Notes: generated by a model not told the origin, from the sequence alone. Shown: positions 1 to 7,461, numbered from the stretch's first letter. The stretch is DNA of 22,304 bases from CAYPKG01 sp964411275 (GCA_964411275.1 CAYPKG010000032.1:1-22304), one strand, 5' to 3'. Program-made: numbers and translations.

Positions 1-1307
1 CGGTGCAGGATGCTCTCATCGCAAGGGGTGTTGCAAGTGTTACCTTTGCGGTGGGTAACCAGAATAATATGATGCTTCATATCAGCATGGATTTAGCTGC
101 GCTGAAAGAAATCAGCAGGCAGGCAAACGGCAATGTGAACCTTACCGCCACCCGCATAGCGAACAGCACCCTCACAGGCAGCGCCGGGGCCGCCATCGGT
201 TCCCGCCCTGTGTTTGACCTAAGAGCAAGATACGGCGGCAGACAAGTACAAAACTTCGGCGCAGGCAGTGTATCGGTGACGATTCCCTACCCTCTTGGTG
301 CAAACGAAAATGCTGGGAATATACAGACTGTCTATGTGGACGCAAATGGCAGGGTGCAGTGGCTGATAAGCTCTGTCTATGACCGCATCAATGGCGTGTT
401 GCGCTTCAGCACCAACCATTTTTCCACCTACGGTGTGGGTTACAAGCAGGATGCGCCAGCCTTCACCGACATCAGCACCCATTGGGCAAAGGATGATATT
501 GCCTTTGTAGCAAATCGGGGACTGTTTAGCGGCACTTCCAACACGACCTTCAGCCCCAACACCGCCATGACCAGAGGAATGTTCGTCACCGCCCTTGGCA
601 GACTGGCAAACGCCGATGTAAGCAGCTACAAAAAGAGCAGCTTTAGCGATGTGAAAAGCGACGCCTACTACATGGGCTATGTTGAATGGGCAAACAAAAA
701 TAATATCATCAACGGCGTTGGCAATGGAAGATTTGCCCCGGATCAGTCCATCACCCGTGAGCAGATGGCGGTTATGATGAGCAACTATGCGAAAGTCATC
801 GGCTTTGCACTGCCGAAAGTCCATGCGGAAAACACCTTTGCCGACAGCGCTAAGATCAGTGCATACGCAAAGGAAGCCGTAAAACAAATGCAGATGGCAG
901 GTGTAATCAGCGGCAAAAACAGCAATCTCTTTGACCCGCAGGGTACAGCCACAAGAGCCGAGGTGTCTGCTGTACTGCGCCGCTTTGTGGAGCTGGCAAT
1001 TTCCAGCGACACAGCGCAGGGCTGGACAATGAACGATTCCGGCAAATGGATGTACTTCAAAGATGGCAAGCCCGTTACAGGCAAGAATAACATCGACGGA
1101 TCAGCCTACACCTTTGACCAGTACGGCGTGACGGCGGATGTGCCGAAGAATTTGCGGTACACCACCTACACCGTACAAAAAGGCGATAGCTTCTGGTTGA
1201 TTGCCCACAAGCTGGGCTGCACCATGAGCGAATTGGAGCGGTTGAATAACAAGAGCCGGTTTGATTTAATTCATCCCGGTGATGTGCTGAGGGTGCCGGA
1301 ACAGTAA
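1..1307 (+). CDS. S-layer homology (SLH) domain protein with C-terminal LysM, 5'-truncated
   Basis: The reading frame is open from the left edge (first full codon at base 3) to TAA at 1305-1307, so the N-terminus lies outside the window. About 434 residues are visible. In order: a beta-rich segment (to about residue 150, ending NHFSTYGVGYK) common in front of SLH repeats; three SLH repeats at about 153-205, 212-267 and 277-332, with the usual F-D-I/V and TR motifs; a short WxxxxSGKWMYFKDGKPVTG stretch like a choline-binding-type repeat (about 341-378); and a LysM domain (YTVQKGDSFWLIA to VLRVP) at about 388-434. SLH repeats bind pyruvylated secondary wall polymer and LysM binds peptidoglycan, so this is a surface protein held by two kinds of wall anchor. 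The missing N-terminus probably carries the signal peptide and the functional domain, so the job of the protein cannot be told. Confidence 0.93.
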   Translation, partial: VQDALIARGVASVTFAVGNQNNMMLHISMDLAALKEISRQANGNVNLTATRIANSTLTGSAGAAIGSRPVFDLRARYGGRQVQNFGAGSVSVTIPYPLGANENAGNIQTVYVDANGRVQWLISSVYDRINGVLRFSTNHFSTYGVGYKQDAPAFTDISTHWAKDDIAFVANRGLFSGTSNTTFSPNTAMTRGMFVTALGRLANADVSSYKKSSFSDVKSDAYYMGYVEWANKNNIINGVGNGRFAPDQSITREQMAVMMSNYAKVIGFALPKVHAENTFADSAKISAYAKEAVKQMQMAGVISGKNSNLFDPQGTATRAEVSAVLRRFVELAISSDTAQGWTMNDSGKWMYFKDGKPVTGKNNIDGSAYTFDQYGVTADVPKNLRYTTYTVQKGDSFWLIAHKLGCTMSELERLNNKSRFDLIHPGDVLRVPEQ

Positions 1308-1354
1308 GCTAGTTATATCTTGTTTCGGATGATAGAAGAAGTCAAACTATAAGG

Positions 1355-1390
1355 GCAGGAACGGAGGGTAAGAGGGCCCTCCGTTCCTGC
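1355..1390 (+). terminator. Perfect 14-bp hairpin after the SLH gene
   Basis: GCAGGAACGGAGGG (1355-1368) pairs perfectly with 1377-1390 around an 8-nt loop, 48 bases after the SLH stop codon. The tail (GTTATTGCGGCTTT) is only weakly T-rich. It may be a terminator or an mRNA 3'-end stabiliser. Confidence 0.6.
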
Positions 1391-1594
1391 GTTATTGCGG
1401 CTTTATGTCGTTTATATCTCGTAAGCCTCCATAATAGTAGCGTTTTTGTCGTGAGCATGCCACCTCACTTTCTAAAGGGTTGAATTTCGTGGTGAATTTC
1501 GTCGGGAAAAGAGCGAAAGTCAGACCTGAACTCCTGAAAACCCTGATTCTATGCGGGTCTTCCCCTTTGTCGTAATTATACCGTATGGGCAATT
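1391..1594. other. Intergenic stretch with no convincing gene
   Basis: About 200 bases lie between the two hairpins. A 66-codon minus-strand frame crosses it (1392-1592), but it has no good ribosome site and resembles no family I know. It shares a 14-bp word (TATGCGGGTCTTCC at 1550) with the ymaF gene (at 1929), so in the minus frame both read EDPH. This may be a decayed fragment of a related sequence or chance. I see nothing else. Confidence 0.4.
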
Positions 1595-1637
1595 GAAAAG
1601 CCTCGAAAAACTATGTTTTCCAGGCTTTTCGCTTTTT
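1595..1637 (+). terminator. Strong hairpin with T-rich tail
   Basis: GAAAAGCCT (1595-1603) pairs with AGGCTTTTC (1622-1630), and the stem continues inward as GAAAA/TTTTC after one mismatch. The loop is ACTATG. The plus-strand tail is GCTTTTTTATT, a good rho-independent form. On the minus strand it sits about 45 bases past the ymaF-like stop codon, so it could end transcription from both sides. Confidence 0.7.
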
Positions 1638-1674
1638 TATTATTCTAAATCAAATTTGCAACAGATCGCTTAGC

Positions 1675-2043
1675 TTAATCGCCAATTGGGTTTTCGATCA
1701 GGGTTGCAACAATAAACTCGTGTAAATGGTCATCTACCACTTCGGTATCGTTATCGATAAAGTGTACATGACGCGCATCTTCTCCACTGCCCACCCGAAC
1801 AGGAGGCCCCGTTTTCACACAGATAGGATGGAAATGATCCTCATAGAAATCTGTCTTCGTCCTAAACTCGTGGATGTGACCACCGGGAACAGGGATGACC
1901 TGATCGGTTAAGCCTGCAAACCGGTGATTATGCGGGTCTTCCTCAAGCTCTGCAAGACGCACACTACCCACAACCTCGTGAACGTGTGTTTGCATACGAT
2001 CATCACTATCTCCACGGCAGCAGCAATTAGTGCTAAACGCCAT
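1675..2043 (-). CDS. YmaF-like histidine-rich protein
   Basis: A 122-residue soluble protein with ATG at 2043 preceded by GGAAGGAG. It is full of repeated His motifs: THVHEVVGSV (about 19-28), DPHNHRFAG, GGHIHEF, EDHFHPI, ARHVHFID and DDHLHEFIVAT, plus a CCC run at residues 8-10. This spaced H-x-H pattern, alternating with short hydrophobic strands, is the mark of the YmaF family of Bacillota, where it is annotated as a conserved protein of unknown function. Metal binding by the His and Cys residues is an inference. There is no signal peptide or membrane segment. It appears to be a single-gene unit: its upstream neighbour is divergent and a hairpin lies downstream. A palindrome sits 23 bases upstream of the start. 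Confidence 0.8.
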   Translation of the reverse strand: MAFSTNCCCRGDSDDRMQTHVHEVVGSVRLAELEEDPHNHRFAGLTDQVIPVPGGHIHEFRTKTDFYEDHFHPICVKTGPPVRVGSGEDARHVHFIDNDTEVVDDHLHEFIVATLIENPIGD

Positions 2044-2065
2044 TTTATTCAGCTCCTTCCATTTT

Positions 2066-2083
2066 GCAATATCAATATATTGC
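2066..2083. promoter_or_regulatory. Palindrome upstream of the ymaF-like gene (possible operator)
   Basis: GCAATAT (2066-2072) and ATATTGC (2077-2083) form a perfect 7-bp inverted repeat with a 4-bp spacer, just upstream of the ribosome site of the minus-strand ymaF-like gene. The size and AT-richness fit a dimeric repressor site such as a metal sensor, but no regulator can be named from sequence. Confidence 0.3.
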
Positions 2084-2185
2084 TCTATTATTTTATGACA
2101 GCGGCGGGAATCATGTTCATGATAAGGTGAGAGTCGAACCCATTGTGGCTTTGGAGAATTGTCTTAGTTCGTCCTTCCGTCTTTG

Positions 2186-2213
2186 TTGTTTTGCCGGATG
2201 GTTATGGTACAAT
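2186..2213 (+). promoter_or_regulatory. Candidate promoter of the CPBP protease gene
   Basis: TTGTTT (2186-2191), a 16-bp spacer and TACAAT (2208-2213) with an extended TGG just before it. It lies 18 bases ahead of the ATG at 2231, leaving a very short leader. Confidence 0.5.
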
Positions 2214-2230
2214 GAAATGAAATAATTTAT

Positions 2231-2998
2231 ATGGGCGGTGTTAAATTGCAGACCGCAAAAAAGTCAATATTGGCATTGATGAGCATCATACTATATGTAT
2301 TTGCTGTAAATGGCATATTTCTGTTTGAACGAAATTTCCCGAATATAGCACCATCTTTCATCAGAATAATTATGGCTGGATTCATCGGCATAATATTGTT
2401 GTTGACAAAAATAATGCCTGTGGAACAGCTCAAGGGCATTGCAAACAAATCATTTCAAATATACAAGTATCCAATTATATTTTCATGCCTCTACCTCATA
2501 ACATATATTTCTGTATATGCTATTGTGTTTGGGACGCAGCATTTTCAATTCAATACGAATTCCATTTTTCCAACATTGCTGTTGCTTTTTGCAATCAGTT
2601 TGTTTGAGGAAGTCATTGCAAGGGCTTTCCTCGTCAATTATTTGAGCAAAATTATCAATACAAAAAAAGCAATTGTCATTATTTGTGGCGTTGTATTTGG
2701 TGTTGCGCATTATCTCAATTATGGCATTTTGAATATTGATAGCGTCAGCCAATGCATCACAGCTACCTGTATCGGCGCCTTCCTTTGCGCTATCTTTATT
2801 CGTGAAAATCGAATAGCTCCCGCTATGATAGCACATACAATCATAAATTTATCGGCGGCCATGGTATCGCTCATTTACAACATGGATATAGTCGGTCAAA
2901 ACCATGAAACCATCTGGTTTCTTCCTCTTATTATCGCTGCATTCTCTGTTCCGTTTTTGCCATTGGGGTTGAAATTATTAAACGAACCGCCAAGCTAG
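2231..2998 (+). CDS. CPBP (Abi/CAAX-type) intramembrane glutamic protease
   Basis: A 255-residue protein with about seven or eight hydrophobic segments, hence an integral membrane protein. The CPBP motifs are all present: FEEVIAR (the EExxxR motif, about residues 129-135), FGVAHYLN (FxxxH, about 156-163) and a late IAHTIIN (about 200-206). In the family these residues build a membrane-buried protease active site. Members process prenylated or lipid-linked peptides, or protect bacteriocin producers, but the substrate here is unknown. ATG 2231 lacks a clear ribosome site. The in-frame TTG at 2246, behind GGGCGGTG, is an alternative start that removes five residues. The gene is markedly AT-rich compared with its right-hand neighbours, which suggests a different origin. 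It stands alone, with a small hairpin after it. Confidence 0.88.
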   Translation: MGGVKLQTAKKSILALMSIILYVFAVNGIFLFERNFPNIAPSFIRIIMAGFIGIILLLTKIMPVEQLKGIANKSFQIYKYPIIFSCLYLITYISVYAIVFGTQHFQFNTNSIFPTLLLLFAISLFEEVIARAFLVNYLSKIINTKKAIVIICGVVFGVAHYLNYGILNIDSVSQCITATCIGAFLCAIFIRENRIAPAMIAHTIINLSAAMVSLIYNMDIVGQNHETIWFLPLIIAAFSVPFLPLGLKLLNEPPS

Positions 2999-3009
2999 CC
3001 TCCTAAAAG

Positions 3010-3031
3010 AGAAGACGGTTCTTCTGTTTTA
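3010..3031. terminator. Small bidirectional hairpin between convergent genes
   Basis: AGAAGA (3010-3015), loop CGGT and TCTTCT (3020-3025) are followed by GTTTTA on the plus strand and CTTTTA on the minus strand. It lies between the convergent CPBP and alkyltransferase-like genes, so it may serve both. Confidence 0.5.
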
Positions 3032-3049
3032 CACCTTGTTGCAAATATT

Positions 3050-3352
3050 TTATTCCATCTCGATTTGCCAGCGGCACGCCGCCATATCCACCCGCCCGTC
3101 GGGCAGGAAAGGGACGCCCTCCCCTTCCAGCAGGGCGCGGCGCATGTCCGCATACAGCCCCCCGGCGATGGCACCGTCCGCCATCACCACCCTCTGCCAG
3201 GGCAGGTTTTCCGGGCAGCAGCGCATGGCCCAGCCCACCTCCCGGGCGGCGCGAGGCCGGCCAAGCGCCCTCGCGATCTGGCCATAGGAGGCCACCTTAC
3301 CATAGGGGATATTCCCCACCAGCACGTATACCTGTTGAAAAAATGGGTTCAT
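3050..3352 (-). CDS. Alkyltransferase-like protein (MGMT family, active-site Cys replaced)
   Basis: A 100-residue protein matching the DNA-binding C-terminal domain of O6-alkylguanine alkyltransferases: FFQQVYVLVGNIPYGKVASYGQIARALG (about 4-31), RAAREVGWAM, then LPWQRVV (50-56). True alkyltransferases have PCHR here. This one has PWQR at residues 51-54, so the acceptor Cys is Trp and it cannot take an alkyl group. That is the state of alkyltransferase-like (ATL) proteins, which bind O6-alkylguanine, flip the base and flag it for nucleotide excision repair. Most ATLs keep PWHR, so the Gln is a small departure. ATG at 3352 has AAGGAGGAGG in front. It is the last gene of a minus-strand run, 38 bases after the MATE stop codon, and is probably co-transcribed. 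Confidence 0.88.
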   Translation of the reverse strand: MNPFFQQVYVLVGNIPYGKVASYGQIARALGRPRAAREVGWAMRCCPENLPWQRVVMADGAIAGGLYADMRRALLEGEGVPFLPDGRVDMAACRWQIEME

Positions 3353-3390
3353 GCGGGATCGGCCTCCTCCTTAAGCTTGCGCAATATTGA

Positions 3391-4767
3391 TCACAGCGCC
3401 TCGCCCAACGGCAGGATCATGCGCCTGTATACCCAAAGGAACATGATGGCGCAAAACGCGAATGCCACCACCTCCGAAACGGGGAACGCCCACCACACCG
3501 CCAGCAGCCCGCTCAGCCGCGACATCAGGAACGCCACCGGCAGCAGCACGATGATCTGCCTAAGCAGGCTCATCACGAGGCTGTACACCCCCTTTGCCAC
3601 CGCCTGGAACATGGTGGAGCAGACGATACACAGCGCGGCGCTGGGGAAGCTGAGGCTGATGATGCGCAGGGCAGGCATGCCGATGGCTAACATCTCCTCC
3701 GATGCGTCAAACAGCAGCAGCAGCTTGTCCGGGATCAGGTGAAACGTGATTGTCCCCGCCAGCATGATAAGAAACGCCGTGATGATGGCCACCCGCCAGG
3801 TTTCCATCAGCCTCTTGCGGTTTCTCGCGCCATAGTTGTAGCCCATGATGCTCATGGCCCCGTTGGTCATGCCGAATACAGGCATAAATATAAACGAATT
3901 CAGTTTGAAATAAACCCCGAACACGTTTACCGCAATGGGCGTAAACGCCACCAGTATTTTGTTCATCCCCAGTGACATCACCGTACCGATGGATTGCATG
4001 GCGATGGAGGGCACACCCACGGCGTAGATATCCCGGATACTACGCCTGTTGGGCTTAAAACCCTTTAATTTGATACTAACCGCGTGCTTTTTGCCAAACA
4101 GCAGGTACAAACTAAAAAACATGGCGAGTATCTGCCCAGCGACGGTTGCAATCGCGGCGCCCGCCACGCCCATTGCCGGAAACCCGAAATAGCCGAATAT
4201 CAGAATGGGATCCAGTATGATGTTGATGATAGCGCCCGTGAGCTGCATGAACATGGGATACACGGTGTTGCCCGTGGCCTGTAAAACCCTCTCGCAGCCG
4301 ATCTGCAAAAACACGCCGAAGGACAGGCCCATGCAGATTGTCAAATAGCTGGCGCCCAGCTGCTGGATTTCCGGGTCTTGTGTAAACATCTTAAAAAACG
4401 GGCCGGATAACGTCAGCCCTAACAGCATGAATACCACAGAGCTGATGAGCAGCAGAAACAGGCCGTTAGCCGCGCCGTCGTTGGCCGCCTCAAAGTGTTT
4501 TTCCCCCAGCCGGCGGGAGATCAGCGAGTTCATGCCCACGCCCGTGCCCACGGCCACGGAGATCATCAGCATTTGAATGGGATAAGCCAGCGACACCGCG
4601 GTCAGGGCGTTGTCGCTGACCCTTGCTACGAATATGCTGTCCACGATGTTATAGCATGCCTGAATAAGCATGGATATGACCATGGGCAGCGACATGCTGA
4701 ACAGCAGCTTGGGGACGGGCATCACGCCCATCTTGTTTTCCTTTTGTAATACCTCTTTTTTCTCCAT
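3391..4767 (-). CDS. MATE family efflux transporter
   Basis: A 458-residue protein with about 12 hydrophobic segments in two similar halves, the standard size and build of multidrug and toxin extrusion transporters. Typical family stretches are LLFSMSLPMVISMLIQACYNIVDSIFVAR (about 21-49), FGYFGFPAMGVAGAAIATVAGQ (about 192-213) and MSIMGYNYGARNRKRLMETW (about 304-323), where the repeat of the N-terminal motif begins the second half. Such pumps use a Na+ or H+ gradient to expel cationic drugs or metabolites. The substrate is not predictable. ATG 4767 has a weak AAGGATA site. A second ATG 12 codons in (residue 13), preceded by AAAAGGAAAACAAG, is a possible start. It sits 34 bases after the Amidase_6 gene and 38 bases before the ATL gene, a likely operon. 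Confidence 0.93.
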   Translation of the reverse strand: MEKKEVLQKENKMGVMPVPKLLFSMSLPMVISMLIQACYNIVDSIFVARVSDNALTAVSLAYPIQMLMISVAVGTGVGMNSLISRRLGEKHFEAANDGAANGLFLLLISSVVFMLLGLTLSGPFFKMFTQDPEIQQLGASYLTICMGLSFGVFLQIGCERVLQATGNTVYPMFMQLTGAIINIILDPILIFGYFGFPAMGVAGAAIATVAGQILAMFFSLYLLFGKKHAVSIKLKGFKPNRRSIRDIYAVGVPSIAMQSIGTVMSLGMNKILVAFTPIAVNVFGVYFKLNSFIFMPVFGMTNGAMSIMGYNYGARNRKRLMETWRVAIITAFLIMLAGTITFHLIPDKLLLLFDASEEMLAIGMPALRIISLSFPSAALCIVCSTMFQAVAKGVYSLVMSLLRQIIVLLPVAFLMSRLSGLLAVWWAFPVSEVVAFAFCAIMFLWVYRRMILPLGEAL

Positions 4768-4801
4768 TACATTGTATCCTTATCTTTTGTGCGTCCCTGT
4801 A

Positions 4802-5338
4802 TTATATCAGGTTCGTTTCAGATTGCATAGTTTCGTTATCCGGATGCCAAACCCCCACCACATGCAGCGGTCGAAGGGCGTTGTACTCGTATGTGTTCAG
4901 GGGCCGGTTGTCGCTGTCGTAGGAGTGAGCAGCCACGAGAATGTTGTCCGGCCTGGGCGGGAAGCCCGCCGACACCACCACCGGCGCGTGCTCAAACACG
5001 CCCTCGGTCTTAAAGCGAAGCTGTATCACATCCCCTGGCCGGATAAACAATAGGGGTACCTCCCGCATGACAGGGCCCAGGCCCCGGTTGTTGACCATAA
5101 AATTATAAAAGAATTCCACACCGGTCCAGCTGGGCGTCCGGTCGTTGGCGTTGATGTAAAACCAGCCCACCTCCCGCGTAAAATTCATCACCCCCGCGCC
5201 CGCGTATACGCATTGTGATGCGAAGTTGGTGCAGTCGCCCCCCAGCTCTGAAAAATCAAAAAATGCCGGGTTTCTCGACATGGCCCATTGGTGCGCGTAA
5301 TCCACCGCCTTTTGGCGGTCATATGGCTGCAATATCAT
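4802..5338 (-). CDS. Putative amidase domain (Amidase_6) protein
   Basis: A 178-residue protein of the Amidase_6 family: YDRQKAVDYAHQWAMSRNPAFFDFSELGGDCTNFASQCVYAGAG (about 6-49) is the signature, with the presumed nucleophile Cys in GGDCTNF and candidate His residues in FEHAPVV and AAHSYD. The fold is NlpC/P60-like (papain type), and the family is taken to hydrolyse amide bonds in peptidoglycan or peptides. Many Clostridia encode it as the C-terminal part of a larger secreted or spore-associated protein. Here it is a free-standing domain starting almost at the signature, with no signal peptide, so it may act inside the cell. ATG at 5338 follows a GGGGGGA tract. It is the first gene of the minus-strand run with MATE and ATL. 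Confidence 0.85.
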   Translation of the reverse strand: MILQPYDRQKAVDYAHQWAMSRNPAFFDFSELGGDCTNFASQCVYAGAGVMNFTREVGWFYINANDRTPSWTGVEFFYNFMVNNRGLGPVMREVPLLFIRPGDVIQLRFKTEGVFEHAPVVVSAGFPPRPDNILVAAHSYDSDNRPLNTYEYNALRPLHVVGVWHPDNETMQSETNLI

Positions 5339-5397
5339 ACTGTCCCCCCGCTTTCCACAAACAATCCTATCCCATGGTATGCTGCTTTTCCCGTTTG

Positions 5398-5406
5398 TGT
5401 TATACT
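5398..5406 (+). promoter_or_regulatory. Extended -10 promoter of deoD
   Basis: TGTTATACT is a TGn plus TATACT extended -10 element, 31 bases ahead of the deoD start. No good -35 is seen. It lies in the 98-bp divergent region shared with the Amidase_6 gene. Confidence 0.5.
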
Positions 5407-5436
5407 AATCCCAAGAGAACAAGGAGGTATTTCGTC

Positions 5437-6147
5437 ATGACAAGCACGCATCTCACACCCCATATTGAAGCGCAAAAGGGGGATTTCGCTAAGACCGTAC
5501 TCATGCCCGGGGATCCGCTGCGGGCGAAATTCATCGCGGAAAACTTTCTGTCGGGCGCCCGGCTGATCAACAACATCCGGGGCATTCAGGGATACACCGG
5601 AACCTATCAGGGAAAGCCGGTTTCCGTCATGGCAAGCGGCATGGGCATGCCCTCCATGGGCATCTATTCCCATGAGCTTTTCAATGTGTTCGGCGTGGAG
5701 GCCATCATCCGGGTGGGTACCGCCGGGGCCATGCACCCGTCGCTGAAGCTTCGCGACATCGTGGTTGGCATGGGCGCGTGCACAAACTCCAGTTATGCCA
5801 ACCAGTTCCGCCTGCCGGGTACCTTCGCGCCCATCGCGGACTACGGGCTTGTGAAGGCGGCGGTGGAGGCGGGAGAGAAAAAAGGCTGCCGGATGATGGT
5901 GGGGAATGTGCTCTCCTCCGACTGCTTTTATGACGACGCAAGCTCCCTGGGGCAATGGGTGAAGATGGGGGTTCTGGCGGTGGAAATGGAGGCCGCGGCG
6001 CTATACATGAACGCCGCCCGGACGGGCAAGAAAGCGCTTTGCCTGTGCACCATCTCCGATCTTCCCTTTACCGGGGAGGAATGCACGCCGGAGGAGCGGC
6101 AAAACACATTTACGGCCATGATGGAAATCGCGCTCAATATCGCGTAG
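5437..6147 (+). CDS. deoD: Purine-nucleoside phosphorylase, DeoD type
   Basis: A 236-residue cytosolic enzyme that splits purine (deoxy)nucleosides with phosphate to the free base and (deoxy)ribose-1-phosphate. Family marks are MPGDPLRAKFIAE (phosphate-binding GDP at residues 25-27), VMASGMGMPSMGIYSHEL, IIRVGTAGAMH (base-site GTAG), LAVEMEAAALY (ribose-binding MEAA) and the catalytic Asp in TISD near residue 205. The length equals the usual hexameric DeoD. ATG 5437 is chosen because AAGGAGG lies 7 bases upstream. An upstream in-frame extension to 5215 overlaps the divergent gene and has no such signal. The lipoprotein gene follows after 36 bases. A deleted second copy of deoD lies at 7246-7461. 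Confidence 0.96.
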   Translation: MTSTHLTPHIEAQKGDFAKTVLMPGDPLRAKFIAENFLSGARLINNIRGIQGYTGTYQGKPVSVMASGMGMPSMGIYSHELFNVFGVEAIIRVGTAGAMHPSLKLRDIVVGMGACTNSSYANQFRLPGTFAPIADYGLVKAAVEAGEKKGCRMMVGNVLSSDCFYDDASSLGQWVKMGVLAVEMEAAALYMNAARTGKKALCLCTISDLPFTGEECTPEERQNTFTAMMEIALNIA

Positions 6148-7245
6148 CCCACACACAGTTAAATGAAGAAAGGAGGAGACGCTATGAAACGAGTACTAGC
6201 GTTTGTTGTTGCGTTCATGATGCTGATCATATCGGTGGCCTGCTCCCCTGCCGCCGCGCCGGAAAATATTTTGCCCCACGCCACAGGGCACATTTACCTG
6301 TATGGAGAGCAACATGGCATAGAACGAATTTTGAAAGAGGAATTCGAGTTGTGGCATGGATACTATCATGAAGAGGGTATGCGGCATTTATTCGATGAAT
6401 CTCCGTACTATACCGCGGAGTTTCTAAACATCTGGATGCAATCGGACAACGACGATATTCTGGACGCGTTGTATGCTGACTTGGCCGGTGCGCTGAGCCA
6501 AAACCCATATACCAAAGAATTTTATCAGAAGATCAAACGCGAATGCCCGGAAACAGTATTTCATGGCACGGATGTGGGTCACCAACACCAGTCCACCGGC
6601 AAGCGGTATCTGCAGTATCTCAAAGACAACGGGCAAAAAGACTCGGTGCAGTATGCCCTGGCACAAGAGGCCATTGCGCAGGGAAAGCGATATTACAGAA
6701 AAAATGATCATGCGTATCGCGAAAATATGATGGCTGAGAACTTCATCCGGGAATTTGACGCGCTTGTGGACGCGGATGTAATGGGAATTTACGGACGCGC
6801 GCACACGCAGCTCGACGCCATGGACTTCACGACTCAGTCCGTACCCAATATGGCCACCCAGCTCAAGGAGATTTACGGTGATTTCCTTTATACGGAGGAT
6901 TTGTCCTGGCTGTCAAAAGATATTGCGCCTACTCGCGTAGACACGATCACGGTCAATGGAAAAGACTATCAGGCCGCCTATTATGGAACTCAGAATCTGG
7001 CGGGGTTTGCGGGATATGCGCAGCGTGAATTCTGGCGGTTGGAAGACGCATATGACGATTATAAGGATTGCCCGAAAACAGGCGAGGTGCTGCCCTATGA
7101 TCAATATCCGATGGTGATCGATACCGGAGAGGTCTATGTGATCGATTATACAAAAACCGACAAAACCGTGGAAAGAAAGTATTACCGCTCAGACGGTAAT
7201 CTCTGGGAAAACCTACCCACCACAGAAGCGTTCCTTCTCGAATAA
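5561..7245 (+). repeat. Tandem duplication, copy 1 (deoD 3' part plus lipoprotein gene)
   Basis: This segment reappears directly downstream as 7246-8538. Bases 5561-5628 equal 7246-7313. Bases 6001-6646 equal 7315-7960 except four changes at the left edge. Bases 7024-7245 equal 8317-8538. The second copy lacks about 371 bp of deoD. Both joined ends carry GG: the lipoprotein stop is followed by GG, and deoD at 5561 starts GG, so the duplication may have formed at this microhomology. Confidence 0.95.
6184..7245 (+). CDS. Predicted lipoprotein, possible ChaN/EreA (Tiki)-like fold, copy 1
   Basis: 353 residues. KRVLAFVVAFMMLIISVAC is a lipoprotein signal with lipobox ISVAC (Cys at residue 20), so the protein should be lipid-anchored outside the membrane. 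I do not recognise a named family. LYGEQHGIERILKEEF (about 36-51), a distant YRENMMAENFI (about 180-190) and MGIYGRAHTQL (about 200-211) resemble the spaced motifs (GExH, R..M...., G.aH) of the ChaN/erythromycin-esterase/TraB-Tiki superfamily, which use such Glu and His residues for catalysis or metal/haem binding. That is an inference. The C-terminal third is a different, Tyr/Asp-rich region. ATG 6184 is preferred over ATG 6163 because AAAGGAGGAG lies just before it. It is 36 bases after deoD, so co-transcription is likely. Copy 2 is at 7498-8538. Confidence 0.85.
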   Translation: MKRVLAFVVAFMMLIISVACSPAAAPENILPHATGHIYLYGEQHGIERILKEEFELWHGYYHEEGMRHLFDESPYYTAEFLNIWMQSDNDDILDALYADLAGALSQNPYTKEFYQKIKRECPETVFHGTDVGHQHQSTGKRYLQYLKDNGQKDSVQYALAQEAIAQGKRYYRKNDHAYRENMMAENFIREFDALVDADVMGIYGRAHTQLDAMDFTTQSVPNMATQLKEIYGDFLYTEDLSWLSKDIAPTRVDTITVNGKDYQAAYYGTQNLAGFAGYAQREFWRLEDAYDDYKDCPKTGEVLPYDQYPMVIDTGEVYVIDYTKTDKTVERKYYRSDGNLWENLPTTEAFLLE

Positions 7246-7461
7246 GGCTGATCAACAACATCCGGGGCATTCAGGGATACACCGGAACCTATCAGGGAAA
7301 GCCGGTTTCCGTCTCTGTATATCAACGCCGCCCGGGCGGGCAAGAAAGCGCTTTGCCTGTGCACCATCTCCGATCTTCCCTTTACCGGGGAGGAATGCAC
7401 GCCGGAGGAGCGGCAAAACACATTTACGGCCATGATGGAAATCGCGCTCAATATCGCGTAG
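7246..7461 (+). pseudogene. deoD: deoD remnant with internal deletion
   Basis: Bases 7246-7313 are identical to deoD 5561-5628 (codons 42 to 64) and 7315-7461 match deoD 6001-6147, including the TAG stop. The N-terminus and the central part, with the phosphate loop, GTAG and MEAA motifs, are missing. It also lacks a start codon and ribosome site, so it cannot encode an active enzyme. Within 7315-7336 there are four substitutions relative to deoD (aligned to 6003, 6006, 6009 and 6022). After that the copies look identical through the end of the gene. It may still carry transcription through to the second lipoprotein gene. Confidence 0.92.

Noticed and set aside
1392..1592. 66-codon minus-strand frame between two hairpins
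   Set aside because: No ribosome site and no known family. Kept only as an intergenic note because of a shared EDPH word with the ymaF-like gene.
5215..5436. 74-codon N-terminal extension of deoD
   Set aside because: It overlaps the divergent Amidase_6 gene and the promoter. The AAGGAGG before 5437 and the normal DeoD length decide the start.
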